Counted from the stretch's first letter, positions 8,985 to 17,117 are shown. The stretch is DNA of 21,744 nucleotides from Gemmatimonadota bacterium (GCA_016712265.1 JADJRJ010000006.1:1-21744); one strand, 5' to 3'. A program made the numbers and translations. Notes: a model not told the origin generated them from the letters alone.

Positions 8985-9973
8985 TTGGTCGAGTCCCGCG
9001 AGGGGACGGGAATAACCACCGATCCGGCGGCGAGTGCCGCGACCACGGAATCCACCGCCGTGCGGGCCGTGGCGGGGAGCTGGGCCTCCACGGCAGGGTT
9101 CAAGACCAATCGCACGACGCGACTCGCCGTACCCAGCGCGACCACGCGCGGAACAAAGGTCCCTGCTTTCACTTCGCGCGCGATATCGATGAAGGCCAAC
9201 GGCAGGTCGATCAACACGCTGCCTAACGTCACCTCGGGAGCGATGCTATTCTGGTCGGCGTTGGAGCCGAAGACCCAGGCTTTCTTTGACTCCCGCGCGG
9301 CCTGGAAGACCCCAAGGCCGGCGGCATCGGCGTTCTGGAAGATCACGTCGACCCCGGCGGCGATCTGTGCCAGGGCCTGCTCCTTTCCGGCGGTGACATC
9401 GTCCCAGTTGCCGACGTAGGAGATCGAGACGCGGATGTCCGGCTTCACGGATCGTGCGCCGTTGGCAAATGCCTCGAACGACGACTTCACCGGCGGCAGC
9501 TCCGTTCCACCGATCGCCGCGAGGCGGCCGGTCTTCGTCATGTGAGCCGCGAGGACGCCGGCCGCATACGAGGGTTCCTCGAAGGCAAAGCGAATTCCCG
9601 CGAGGTTGGGCCCGGTCGTGCTCCCCGATGTGGTGATGAACAGGGTCTTCGGGTATTCGGGAGCGACGCGCATCGCGGCGTCCTGGAACTCGAACCCATG
9701 ACCGAAGACGACGCGGTATCCCTGGGCGCCGTATTGCCGGAAGTTCTCCTCGAACTCCGCAGGGGTCTTCGTCTGGATGTGACTCACCCCGGCCCCCAGC
9801 GAATCACGGATGCGCAGGAGTCCATCGTAGGCCCCCCCGTTCCATGACTTGTCGCTGATGGGACCCGGCGTGAGCAACGCCACGCGGAACGCGTCGCTGG
9901 CCGGGGCCTCGCTCTTCTGGCAGCCGAGCACGACGGCAAGGACAGCGAGGGTGGTGCAACGGATCAGGCGCAT
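8981..9973 (-). CDS. BMP-family (PnrA-like) substrate-binding lipoprotein
   Basis: The binding protein of the importer, 330 aa and intact. It has a signal peptide with lipobox VVLGC (Cys18). Its conserved ligand-site blocks include GPISDKSWN (residues 37-45), YDGL, VVFGHGFEF, FITTSGS, AFEEPSYAAG, AAIGG, DVIFQNADAAGLGVFQAA and WVFGSNADQN. Family members bind purine nucleosides or related molecules outside the membrane and deliver them to the permeases. The Trp in DKSWN sits where many relatives have Phe. ATG at 9973 has one of the few good ribosome binding sites in the window, GAGGGG 8 nt upstream. It lies 20 nt after the bactofilin stop, so the importer may be co-transcribed with the par genes or have a promoter inside bactofilin. 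Confidence 0.95.
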   Translation of the reverse strand: MRLIRCTTLAVLAVVLGCQKSEAPASDAFRVALLTPGPISDKSWNGGAYDGLLRIRDSLGAGVSHIQTKTPAEFEENFRQYGAQGYRVVFGHGFEFQDAAMRVAPEYPKTLFITTSGSTTGPNLAGIRFAFEEPSYAAGVLAAHMTKTGRLAAIGGTELPPVKSSFEAFANGARSVKPDIRVSISYVGNWDDVTAGKEQALAQIAAGVDVIFQNADAAGLGVFQAARESKKAWVFGSNADQNSIAPEVTLGSVLIDLPLAFIDIAREVKAGTFVPRVVALGTASRVVRLVLNPAVEAQLPATARTAVDSVVAALAAGSVVIPVPSRDSTK

Positions 9974-9993
9974 GAGACGGACCCCTCGTGAGG

Positions 9994-10425
9994 TCAGGCG
10001 TCGGCCGCGAGGCGGATGGCCGGGGAGCCCTGTGCACGGGCGGCGGCTTCGCCCATTCGGACGGTGCCGTTGATCTGCCCGCCTTCGAACACCACGATGC
10101 TGCGTGTGTTCACGTCACCTTCAATAGACGCCGTGGCCTGAAGTTCCACCCGCTCGGTGGCGACGATGGAACCGACGACCTTGCCGCCGAGGACGGCGTC
10201 TGCGGCGTGGATATCGCCGAGGATGACGCCGGACTTGCCGAGGAGGACCTGTCGCGCGCCGCGCACGGCACCCTCGATGGTTCCCTCGACCTTCACGACG
10301 CCGTTGGATTCGACATTGCCGACGATGCGCATGCCGGCACCAATGACGGAGACGGTGGCTTCGCCACCGGCGGATTCGGAGCGGGTCATGGTTCGCTCGT
10401 TGCTGGGCTTGTTGAAGATGGACAT
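9994..10425 (-). CDS. Bactofilin (DUF583 polymerising cytoskeletal protein)
   Basis: A 143-aa protein with a short disordered N-terminus, then about 100 residues of repeated beta-helix turns from SVIGAGMRIVGNVESNG to NTRSIVVFEGGQINGTV. Each turn has alternating hydrophobics with Gly, the pattern of bactofilins, which polymerise into filaments or membrane-associated scaffolds without nucleotide. The C-terminal tail is Ala-rich. ATG at 10425 lies 8 nt after the parB stop; a second ATG (MTRSESAG) 12 codons in is an alternative start. Bactofilins are known to act with ParABS in some bacteria (Myxococcus BacNOP), which makes the position directly downstream of parAB meaningful. Confidence 0.93.
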   Translation of the reverse strand: MSIFNKPSNERTMTRSESAGGEATVSVIGAGMRIVGNVESNGVVKVEGTIEGAVRGARQVLLGKSGVILGDIHAADAVLGGKVVGSIVATERVELQATASIEGDVNTRSIVVFEGGQINGTVRMGEAAARAQGSPAIRLAADA

Positions 10426-10433
10426 GGAGGGGC

Positions 10434-11381
10434 TCAGGCGTCGTCGAGGGGAGTTCCGAGGACCAGCTCGACGAGGCGGTGGAGGTCGTCGGCCGAATAG
10501 AAGCTCAGCATCACGGCTCCCTTGGAGCCGGGCTGGAAGTCGATGCGGACATCGGTCTGGAGTCGTCGGCGCAGCAGTTCGGTGAGGCGCCGCAGTTCGG
10601 CGTCGTGGGCGGAGGCGCTGCGTGGTGTGGCGGGCGTCGCCGGCTTGCCGGAGGTGGCGGCCGGCCGGGTGTCGTGGGCGAGCCGCTCGACCTGGCGCAC
10701 GCTGAGTCCCTCGTCGACCGTCCGCCTGGCCGCCTCGATCATGGCGCGCTCGTTAGGCAGGGCGAGCAGGGCGCGGGCGTGGCCGAGGGTGAGCTGGCCC
10801 TCGCGGACGAGCTTGCGGATCCCCTCGGGGAGGGTGAGAAGGCGGAGGAAGTTGGCGACCGTCGAGCGGTCCTTGCCGACGGCGTCGGCGACCTGCTGCT
10901 GGGTGTGTCCGAAATCGCGGGTGAGGCGTTCGTAGCCGAGGGCCTCGTCGATCGGGTTGAGGTCGGCGCGCTGGAGGTTCTCGACCATCGCGAGGACCAG
11001 CATGTCCCGGTCGTCGAACTCCTTGACGATGGCGGGGATGGCGTTCCAGCCGAGCCGGGTGGCCGCGCGCAGGCGCCGTTCACCTGCTACCAACTGATAG
11101 GTACCTTCGGCCCCCTGGCGGACCGTGATCGGCTGGAGGAGCCCCGAGGTGCGGAGGCTCTGCTCGAGCTCCTGGAGCTCCTCGGGGTTGAACGAGCGCC
11201 GCGGCTGGTACGGGTTGGGCTGGATGGCGGCGATGGGCAGCTCGCGCAGCGCACTCGGCGGCGCGGCCTCGGCCGCGGCCGGTGGAGTGGCGGCGGCTGG
11301 GGCAGCGGCGGGTGGTCCGGCGGCAGCAATGAGGGCCTCAAGGCCTCGTCCGAGGCGTCGCGGCTTCTCAGCGGGGGTCAT
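10434..11381 (-). CDS. parB: ParB chromosome partitioning protein
   Basis: A 315-aa CTP-dependent DNA clamp that loads at parS. It begins MTPAEKPRRLGRGLEALI, the region used to contact ParA. An Ala/Pro-rich linker leads to the N-terminal CTPase domain: PIAAIQPNPYQPRRSFN, LLQPITVRQ, the phosphate-binding GERRLRAA and VENLQRADLNPIDEA. A helix-turn-helix follows (QQQVADAVGKDRSTVANFLRLL), then the LTLGHARALLAL helix. The C-terminal dimerisation domain ends ADDLHRLVELVLG. The frame is intact and the length normal. The start is ATG at 11381, 57 nt downstream of parA. Its target sites are probably the two parS motifs at 12306-12385. Confidence 0.97.
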   Translation of the reverse strand: MTPAEKPRRLGRGLEALIAAAGPPAAAPAAATPPAAAEAAPPSALRELPIAAIQPNPYQPRRSFNPEELQELEQSLRTSGLLQPITVRQGAEGTYQLVAGERRLRAATRLGWNAIPAIVKEFDDRDMLVLAMVENLQRADLNPIDEALGYERLTRDFGHTQQQVADAVGKDRSTVANFLRLLTLPEGIRKLVREGQLTLGHARALLALPNERAMIEAARRTVDEGLSVRQVERLAHDTRPAATSGKPATPATPRSASAHDAELRRLTELLRRRLQTDVRIDFQPGSKGAVMLSFYSADDLHRLVELVLGTPLDDA

Positions 11382-11438
11382 GGTTCAGGGAAGGTGATGG
11401 CAAGCCAGTTGTGCAGATGTGGAAGCTGGTGTGGAAGG

Positions 11439-12286
11439 TCAAGTATGGGGTTCGACCGGCCGATCAAGAGAAACGTACGTTTGTGTTCTGCTAATAACCT
11501 CCTTTGCCAATGACAGATAGGTCGATGAACCCACTGAAGCAATGTCGTAGGAGATGATAGGCTTGCCGAACGACGGAGCCTCTGCGAGGCGCACGTTTCT
11601 GGGGACAACTGCGTTGAAAACCTTGTCGCCGAAGTATGCCCGGGTATCGGCTGCGACCTGGCGAGAGAGGTTGAGTCTGGCGTCGAACATGGTGAGGAGG
11701 ACGCCGTCGATGACCAGTTGGGGGTTGAGCCCCTTCTGGATCAGGTCAATGGTCTTGAGCAGGTGCGAAATCCCTCGAGGGCGAAGTACTCGCACTGGAG
11801 CGGGATCAAGGCTCCATCCGCCGCCGTCAGCATGTTGAGGGTTATGAGGCCGAGCGATGGTGGGCAGTCGATGAGGATGAAGTCATATTGGGGCCTCAGC
11901 TCAGCGATCGCCTTTCGCATCTGGTGCTCGCGACTTTCGACGCCGACCAGCTCGACCTCTGCGCCGGCCAGGTCTGGGGTGGCGGGCATCAGGTCGAGCT
12001 TGGCGAAGTGAACGCCTCGCCGGATGGCCTCGGCAACCGGGCAGAGCTCCAGGAGGACATCGTAGGTGGTGTAGCCGATCTCCTCGGGCGTGATCCCCAG
12101 CCCGGAGGTCGCATTCCCCTGGGGGTCGGCGTCAATCAGGAGCGTGCGCTGCTCAGCGGCAGCCAGTGAGGCTGCGAGGTTCACGGCGGTCGTGGTCTTT
12201 CCGACGCCGCCTTTCTGGTTGGTAATTGCGATGACTCGTGACACGCCGGCCGCTGGTGGATCTGGGGGGCGGAATATGGACGTCAT
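11439..12286 (-). CDS. parA: ParA (Soj) chromosome partitioning ATPase, one frameshift
   Basis: A cytoplasmic, nucleoid-binding Walker-type ATPase. It has the deviant Walker A QKGGVGKTT, switch I DADPQGNATSGLG, Walker B DFILIDCPPSLG, and PLQCEYFALEG. A second frame then continues ISHLLKTIDLIQKGLNPQL, LTMFDARLNLSRQVAAD, VVPRNVRLAEAPSFGKPI and the C-terminal helix. The break near 11775 is explained by one missing G in a GGG run (EG-ISHLL), probably a sequencing error. The length is about 282 aa from ATG 12286. GTG at 12244 (VSRVIAITNQKGG) is an alternative that matches the usual ParA N-terminus. It lies directly downstream of two parS sites. Confidence 0.95.
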
Positions 12287-12305
12287 CAGGGCAGGGGGCT
12301 AGGAG

Positions 12306-12321
12306 TGTTTCACGTGGAACT
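12306..12321. promoter_or_regulatory. parS site 1 (14/16 to consensus)
   Basis: TGTTTCACGTGGAACT matches the bacterial parS consensus TGTTTCACGTGAAACA at 14 of 16 positions and keeps the central TTTCACGTG. It lies 20 bp upstream of the parA ATG, so ParB bound here could also repress parA. Confidence 0.85.
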
Positions 12322-12369
12322 TCCATGGTCGCCACATCTCCGGCGCCTACCGCCTACCAGGCAGGCCAG

Positions 12370-12385
12370 TGTTTCACGTGAAACG
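12370..12385. promoter_or_regulatory. parS site 2 (15/16 to consensus)
   Basis: TGTTTCACGTGAAACG matches the parS consensus at 15 of 16 positions, with the full inner palindrome GTTTCACGTGAAAC intact. Its centre is 64 bp from that of site 1. It should be the stronger ParB loading site of the pair. Confidence 0.93.
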
Positions 12386-12399
12386 AGGCAACTCCACAA

Positions 12400-12419
12400 T
12401 GTGGACGCCCTGTGGATTA
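12400..12419. promoter_or_regulatory. Pair of DnaA-box-like words
   Basis: TGTGGATTA at 12411-12419 matches the reverse complement of the DnaA box TTATCCACA at 8 of 9 positions. TGTGGACGC at 12400-12408 shares the TGTGGA core in the same orientation, exactly 11 bp away. Two words are too few to call an origin, and no AT-rich unwinding element is visible nearby. Confidence 0.3.
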
Positions 12420-12539
12420 CCGGCCCAGCTGGCTGTCAGGGTAGGGGACCATGAACGCAATCGGCCCAGCACAGACCCCGCCGCGTGGGCACTGCACGTA
12501 GCTTCCAGCCCGGAAGTTCACCCTGAGAGGCGCTAGTCC

Positions 12540-12776
12540 ATGCGCAAACAGCCAACTCCGACCGGAATGCTGAAGTACCCGCCTGACGGCTTCTACCGGG
12601 TGCATCCGAAGGACATGACGACCTGGAAGGCCTGCAAGTGTGGCCCGTCGTGTGGGCTCAAGCCAGGAATATGCCTCACCCGGGGTTGCCGGTGTCCCGC
12701 CTGCTTCTGGGCGAATCCCGAGAACCCAACCTTCATCCGGTTCCTACGTCACGATCTGGATGATCCTGTTTCGTAG
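12540..12776 (+). CDS. Small cysteine-rich protein, unknown function
   Basis: A 78-aa ORF on the strand opposite to its neighbours. The start ATG at 12540 is preceded by AGAGG with a 9-nt spacer, one of the better ribosome binding sites here. The middle carries seven cysteines within about 25 residues (ACKCGPSC, ICLTRGCRCPAC), a spacing that would suit a zinc- or Fe-S-binding knuckle. The N-terminus has KYPPDGFYRVHPKDM; the C-terminus is acidic (HDLDDPVS). Third-position GC is visibly lower than in parA or mnmG, which hints at a foreign or recently acquired gene, or at a spurious ORF. No signal peptide or TM is seen and I do not recognise a family. Confidence 0.5.
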   Translation: MRKQPTPTGMLKYPPDGFYRVHPKDMTTWKACKCGPSCGLKPGICLTRGCRCPACFWANPENPTFIRFLRHDLDDPVS

Positions 12777-12811
12777 TCCAGCAGCAGCGCGAGTCTGACC
12801 GCGGTTCGGTG

Positions 12812-12825
12812 GGCTCTGCCGAGCC
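12812..12825. terminator. Small hairpin between convergent gene ends
   Basis: GGCTC (12812-12816), loop TGCC, GAGCC (12821-12825) is a perfect 5-bp stem located between the stop of the + strand cysteine-rich ORF (12776) and the stop of the minus-strand glycosyltransferase (12833). It could serve both directions, but no T-run follows on either strand. Confidence 0.25.
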
Positions 12826-12832
12826 TCCGATG

Positions 12833-14841
12833 TCAGGGTCTAACGCTCCAGTCGGCCAGGGCGGAATCCCGGTTGATCGGGACAAACACCGGCGGTGAGC
12901 CTGCGCTCCCGTCGGCGGACCGCAGCAGGTACCACGGGCGCCGCGGATCCCGGAGCGCCTCGTGGCGGGCGTTGAGATCGTGCAGGTCCTTGAGGTACAC
13001 GTTGGAGCCCCAATCCCGGGCGAGCAGTCCGACCCAAATGAAGGTGCCGGCCCGGTCCTCGAGGACTCGCTGCTTACATCGGGCGGAGTACGGCCGCCCA
13101 GGGAGCGCTCGTTCTGACTGGTCCGGCGACCAAGGCGACGGGACCAGCCTGGCAGAGTCTCCCACCAGCCGACTCCAGTCCGTCGTAACGGAGCCCGCGG
13201 CCCGCTCCTGACGCACCAGCGCCTCGTCCAAGGCACATGCGTCAACGCTCCGGTAGATCCACTCTGCTTGCGAGCGCGACACACCAACAGCCCATAAACG
13301 AGCCATCAACTGTGAACCCCAGCTCTCACGCACCAGAACCACCGCATCGCGCACACCAGACTGCTCGGCCATGCGAGTCACCGGCCACCTGAGGGGGCCG
13401 AGCCCGGCCGCGTACTGGCGCCCTCGGTCGCCCATGACGCTCATACCAGCCAGGGCGACCGCTGCTATGGACGCTCCGACCACAAACCCACGGGTCCCGG
13501 GCCATCTCCTCACCACCGCCCCGGGCGCCCGAGCGGCAAACCACGCGCAGAACGGCACCAGCAGGAAGACGAAACGGGGGCCCAGGAAGAACCCATCATG
13601 CCAGTAAAGCCCATACAACCCGCACACCAACAAGCCAGTAAAGAGCCAATTTCGCTCAAACAGCCGCCCACCCACGAAAGCAAGGCGCCGAGCAATACGA
13701 TCAGCAGGCTCGGGAGCGGGGTCTCGAAGAGATAGGTCTGCAGCCGAAGGAGATAGAGGCTCACCAGCTCCACCCCGGTCGCCGGCGTGTGGGGCATCCC
13801 CCACGGCGACGCGTGGAAGCCCAGCCCGTGCTCGGCGCCCCACAACTTCTCGTACGCGAAGAGCAGGGGGTCCCCAGTCGTCGCCTGGTTGTACCACAAT
13901 AGAAGCCCAAGCGGGATCGACATCGCGCACAACATCGCGATTGCATGTGCCCATCGTTCGGTGCCGCGCACGAGGCGCCAGGCCACCCACGCTCCGATCG
14001 GCAGCGCAACCGCGAGGGCATCCACCGGTCGCACCGTCGCACCGAATCCCAGCGCGAGGCCAATGACAATCGCCATGGCGATCGACGCGCACTCCGCATG
14101 ACGCGTCGCACCCCACCAGGCGAGCAGGGCCAGGCACAACGTCCCCACGTGGTTCATGTGGGACGCGGCCATGAACGCCATGAACGGCGCGAGGGCAAAC
14201 ACCACGACGCCGCCTAACGACACCGCCGCACTGGCCCCGGAACGTCGCACGATCGACCAGAAGAGCGCGACACTCACGCCGCCCAGTGCCGGTCCCACGA
14301 GCCACGGGGCTCCGAGCCACACCCCGGGCACCAGCAACAACGGTCCCCCCGGGGGAAACTGGGCATACCACTTTCCGTCGGCATCGAGCACATGCAACGC
14401 GCTCGTGAACTCGGGAAAGGCCGGAGCGTCGAGGTAGAGCCGACCCTGGGCAAAGATCCTGGCCTGGATCACCTGCGCGATCTCATCCAAATGGAGCGGC
14501 GTCGCGTCGAAGACGAACCACGCGATGCACGCATACAGCAGGAACGCCAGGCCGCCGAGGAACGCACCCGCGCCGACTGGTCGGCGCATGGAGAGGTTCG
14601 CCAGCGAGTCCCACCATCGCGCCGTGAACGAAATCCTTCGACCGAGGATGGCGGTGACCAGCCCTACTCCAACGACAATCGCGGTCCCGCTCAGCCACCC
14701 ACTCGCCACCTGCGCGTACCACGGCGCCTGGCGGCCGCCGGGGATCCAATTCACGATCGGGAAGAACCCGAACGCCACCAACAGGGCAGCCAGGAGCCAC
14801 CCGGTGGGGGTCCGGCGAAGGTTGGGGGCGGGTTCGGTCAC
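12833..14841 (-). CDS. GT39-like integral membrane glycosyltransferase, one frameshift
   Basis: A polytopic membrane protein of about 669 aa resembling the ArnT/PMT class, which transfers sugars from lipid-linked donors on the outer face of the cytoplasmic membrane. After two N-terminal helices, the first large loop has the catalytic-type acidic pair Asp119-Glu120 in HLDEIAQVIQARIFAQGRLY. Then come KWYAQFPPGGPLLLVPG and ASHMNHVGTLCLALLAWWG, typical of this class. Many helices follow and a large soluble C-terminal domain of about 250 residues with W/R-rich segments ends the protein. The frame changes near 13690 (LLGALL joins VGGRLFERNWLFTG). GTG at 14841, 4 nt after the mnmG stop, is the likely start, so it is in one transcript with mnmG. 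The donor and acceptor are unknown. Confidence 0.8.
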
Positions 14842-14845
14842 ATTG

Positions 14846-16771
14846 TCAGGACGTTTCCCCTGCCGCACGTGCAACGCGCCGCCAGCGTTCCACCTCGAGC
14901 ACGATGTTCTGGAGATCGGAAGGGCTCACTCCCGGGACGCTGGCCGCCTGCGCCAGGGTTCGCGGCCGGAGTCGGGCCAGCTTCTGGCGCGCCTCGAACG
15001 AGACTGAGCGCATCTGTTCATAGGGCACCTCCTCCTCCAGCTGAAATGCCCCCATGCGCTGGAGCTTGTCCGCCGCCGACCGCTCGCGGGTGAAATACCC
15101 CGCGTACTTGATCTGCAGCTCCGCGCTCACGACGGCGTCGGCGCTGAGTCCTGCTCCAACCCCGGATGCGCGCAGGAGCGCGCTCAACTCCACCCCCTGC
15201 CGACGCGCCAGCTCCACCACCTTGACCGAGTGGGGAATCGGGCTGCTCGCCAGGGACGCCAGGAGCGGATTCGCGATATCCGGCCGAATACTCGTCTCGT
15301 CGGCCAGGCGAAGCGCCTCATCCTCGCCACGCATGCGCTCCGCCGCCATCGCCTGCTCGGCTTGTGTCAGCATCCCGAGGTCGGAGGCGAGTGGGGCCAA
15401 ACGGCGAATGGCGTTGTCCTGGCGCACCGTGAGCCGGAACTCGGATCGCGAGGTGAAGAGCCGGTAGGGCTCGTCCACGCCGCGGTGCACGAGGTCGTCG
15501 ACGAGGACGCCGATATACGACGTCTCCCGACCGAGCGAAAACGGCGGTCGTCCCTGCGCACGCAATCCTGCGTTGATCCCCGCGACCAGTCCCTGCCCCG
15601 CAGCCTCCTCGTACCCGGTGGTCCCGTTGATCTGCCCGGCGAAGTAGAGCCCGGGAATCGCCCGCACCTGCAATGACGGGTCGAGCTGTGTGGGCGGGAA
15701 ATAGTCGTACTCGATGGCGTAACCCGCCCGCGTCATCCGGACGTCGCGAAGGCCAGCCACCGAACGCAGCACCTCGAGCTGCACCTCGGCAGGCAACGAG
15801 GTCGACATCCCGTTCACGTACAACTCGGCGGTGTCGTGCCCCTCGGGCTCAAGGAAGATCTGGTGGCGTTCGGCAGCCGGGAACTTCACGATCTTGTCCT
15901 CGACCGAAGGACAGTACCGCGGTCCCATCGCCCCAATCGCGCCGCCGTACATCGCCGACTTGCCGATGTTGTTGGCGATGATCTCCTTCCCCTCACTCTC
16001 AAGGAAGGTGATCCAGCAGTTTAGTTGCTCTGGATGACGGCTGTCGCCATTCTGGCGCCTAGGAGTCGCCCAGAAGTGTGACCAGGAGTAGTCGAAGGCT
16101 TCGACCTCGGAGTGCTGTTCCTCGAGGGCGGAGTAGTCCACCGACCGGCCGTCGATGCGCGGAGGGGTGCCCGTCTTGAACCGTGCGACGGTGAGCCCGG
16201 CCGTCTCCAACTGCTCGGCAAGGTGCGTTGACGAGTTCTCCCCCGCCCGTCCGCCGGCGATGCGCGTTTCCGTCCCGATGTGGATCCGGCCGCGGAGGAA
16301 GGTGCCTGTGGTGATGACCACGGCCTTTGCACCGAACTGTCGGCCTTCCAGGGTGGCGACGCCGTGGAGTTCTGCGCCGTCGATCAGGAGGCTGGCGACC
16401 GTTCCCTGGATCGTGTGGAGCCCTTGCTGTTCCTCGATCAGCGTCCGGGCGGCGCGGCGATACAGCCCGCGGTCGCACTGGGCTCGTGGGGCCCAGACCG
16501 CGGCGCCCTTGCTCCGGTTCAGCATTCGAAACTGGATCATCGCCAGGTCAGTCGCGCGGCCCATGATCCCACCCATGGCATCGACCTCTCGCACGACCGT
16601 TCCCTTGGCCACACCGCCGATGGCCGGATTGCACGACATCTGGCCGATGGTCTCGAGGGCGCTCGTGATCAGCCCCACTCGGCAGCCCAGTCGGGCGGCG
16701 GCGACGGCGGCCTCCGTGCCGGCGTGGCCGGCCCCGACCACAATGACGTCGAAATCCTGCTCGGTACGCAT
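14846..16771 (-). CDS. mnmG: MnmG (GidA), tRNA uridine-5-carboxymethylaminomethyl modification enzyme
   Basis: An FAD-dependent subunit that, with MnmE, installs the cmnm5 group at wobble uridine 34 of certain tRNAs. It is intact at 641 aa, close to the usual 620-640. Visible motifs are the dinucleotide fold VVGAGHAGTEAA (13-22), SCNPAIGGVAKG with Cys47, FKTGTPPRIDGRS, PRYCPSVEDKIVKFP with the second conserved Cys, PGLYFAGQINGTTGYEEAA, and the C-terminal helical domain with IKYAGYFTRER and IPYEQM-like VPYEQMRSVS. The start is ATG at 16771, without a clear Shine-Dalgarno. It is often origin-linked and followed by rsmG, but here it is followed by the glycosyltransferase and no rsmG lies in the window. 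The frame is clean throughout, in contrast to the flanks. Confidence 0.98.
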   Translation of the reverse strand: MRTEQDFDVIVVGAGHAGTEAAVAAARLGCRVGLITSALETIGQMSCNPAIGGVAKGTVVREVDAMGGIMGRATDLAMIQFRMLNRSKGAAVWAPRAQCDRGLYRRAARTLIEEQQGLHTIQGTVASLLIDGAELHGVATLEGRQFGAKAVVITTGTFLRGRIHIGTETRIAGGRAGENSSTHLAEQLETAGLTVARFKTGTPPRIDGRSVDYSALEEQHSEVEAFDYSWSHFWATPRRQNGDSRHPEQLNCWITFLESEGKEIIANNIGKSAMYGGAIGAMGPRYCPSVEDKIVKFPAAERHQIFLEPEGHDTAELYVNGMSTSLPAEVQLEVLRSVAGLRDVRMTRAGYAIEYDYFPPTQLDPSLQVRAIPGLYFAGQINGTTGYEEAAGQGLVAGINAGLRAQGRPPFSLGRETSYIGVLVDDLVHRGVDEPYRLFTSRSEFRLTVRQDNAIRRLAPLASDLGMLTQAEQAMAAERMRGEDEALRLADETSIRPDIANPLLASLASSPIPHSVKVVELARRQGVELSALLRASGVGAGLSADAVVSAELQIKYAGYFTRERSAADKLQRMGAFQLEEEVPYEQMRSVSFEARQKLARLRPRTLAQAASVPGVSPSDLQNIVLEVERWRRVARAAGETS

Positions 16772-16833
16772 GGGGCGAAAGCTACTGCGATCGGTCGCTC
16801 CGCTCGCGGGCGGGTCGGGTTAGACTCCCCCCC

Positions 16834-17117
16834 ATGCCGCTTCCTCTTGCCGCCGAGTATCCGTCCCTCGTCATTCGCCGCGAGGCGTTTGAACGCACTG
16901 GCCTGAACCGGACCGCGTTCGATGAACGCCCTGGGCTGACGGATGAGGAGTTCCGCGTCGAAGGGGCCTGATTGTCATCGGACCTATCCATGAAACCGAT
17001 GCCCCGCCCCAGGTCATAGAGGAACTGGAGCGGGCGGGGCTCACCTACTTCGACGACTTCTTCGACCTTTCGGGGAACTGGCCGGCCTGGCTGCGGCTCT
17101 TCGCCATGGGTTCATAG
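16834..17117 (+). CDS. Small hypothetical protein, one frameshift
   Basis: ATG at 16834 opens MPLPLAAEYPSLVIRREAFE and runs through LGL-type segments (PGLTDEEFRVEG) to an early TGA. One base missing in a GGGG run near 16967 restores GLIVIGPIHETDAPPQVIEE, then ERAGLTYFDDFFDLSGNWPA, ending in TAG at 17115-17117. The repaired product is about 94 aa, acidic and without TM or signal peptide. I do not recognise it. It is transcribed divergently from mnmG with a 62-bp gap, and its 3' end overlaps the convergent zinc-ribbon gene by 73 bp. Confidence 0.6.

Larger units (their letters stand above)
12287..12539. other. Intergenic region upstream of parA: parS sites and DnaA-box-like words
   Basis: About 250 bp between parA and the small cysteine-rich ORF. 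It holds the two parS palindromes and two TGTGGA words, and no convincing gene. A minus-strand open frame over 12417-12605 has no homology I recognise and no ribosome binding site. A promoter for parA is expected here because the upstream minus-strand gene is over 500 bp away, but I see no clear -35/-10 pair. The stretch 12420-12539 shows nothing further. Confidence 0.5.

Noticed and set aside
10479..11513. 344-aa + strand open frame opposite parB
   Set aside because: The composition (repeated Gly, Glu, Leu) mirrors the parB codons and no motif is seen; parB on the other strand is unambiguous.
12417..12605. Minus-strand 62-aa open frame between parA and the cysteine-rich ORF
   Set aside because: No ribosome binding site, no recognisable motif, and it overlaps the better supported + strand ORF.
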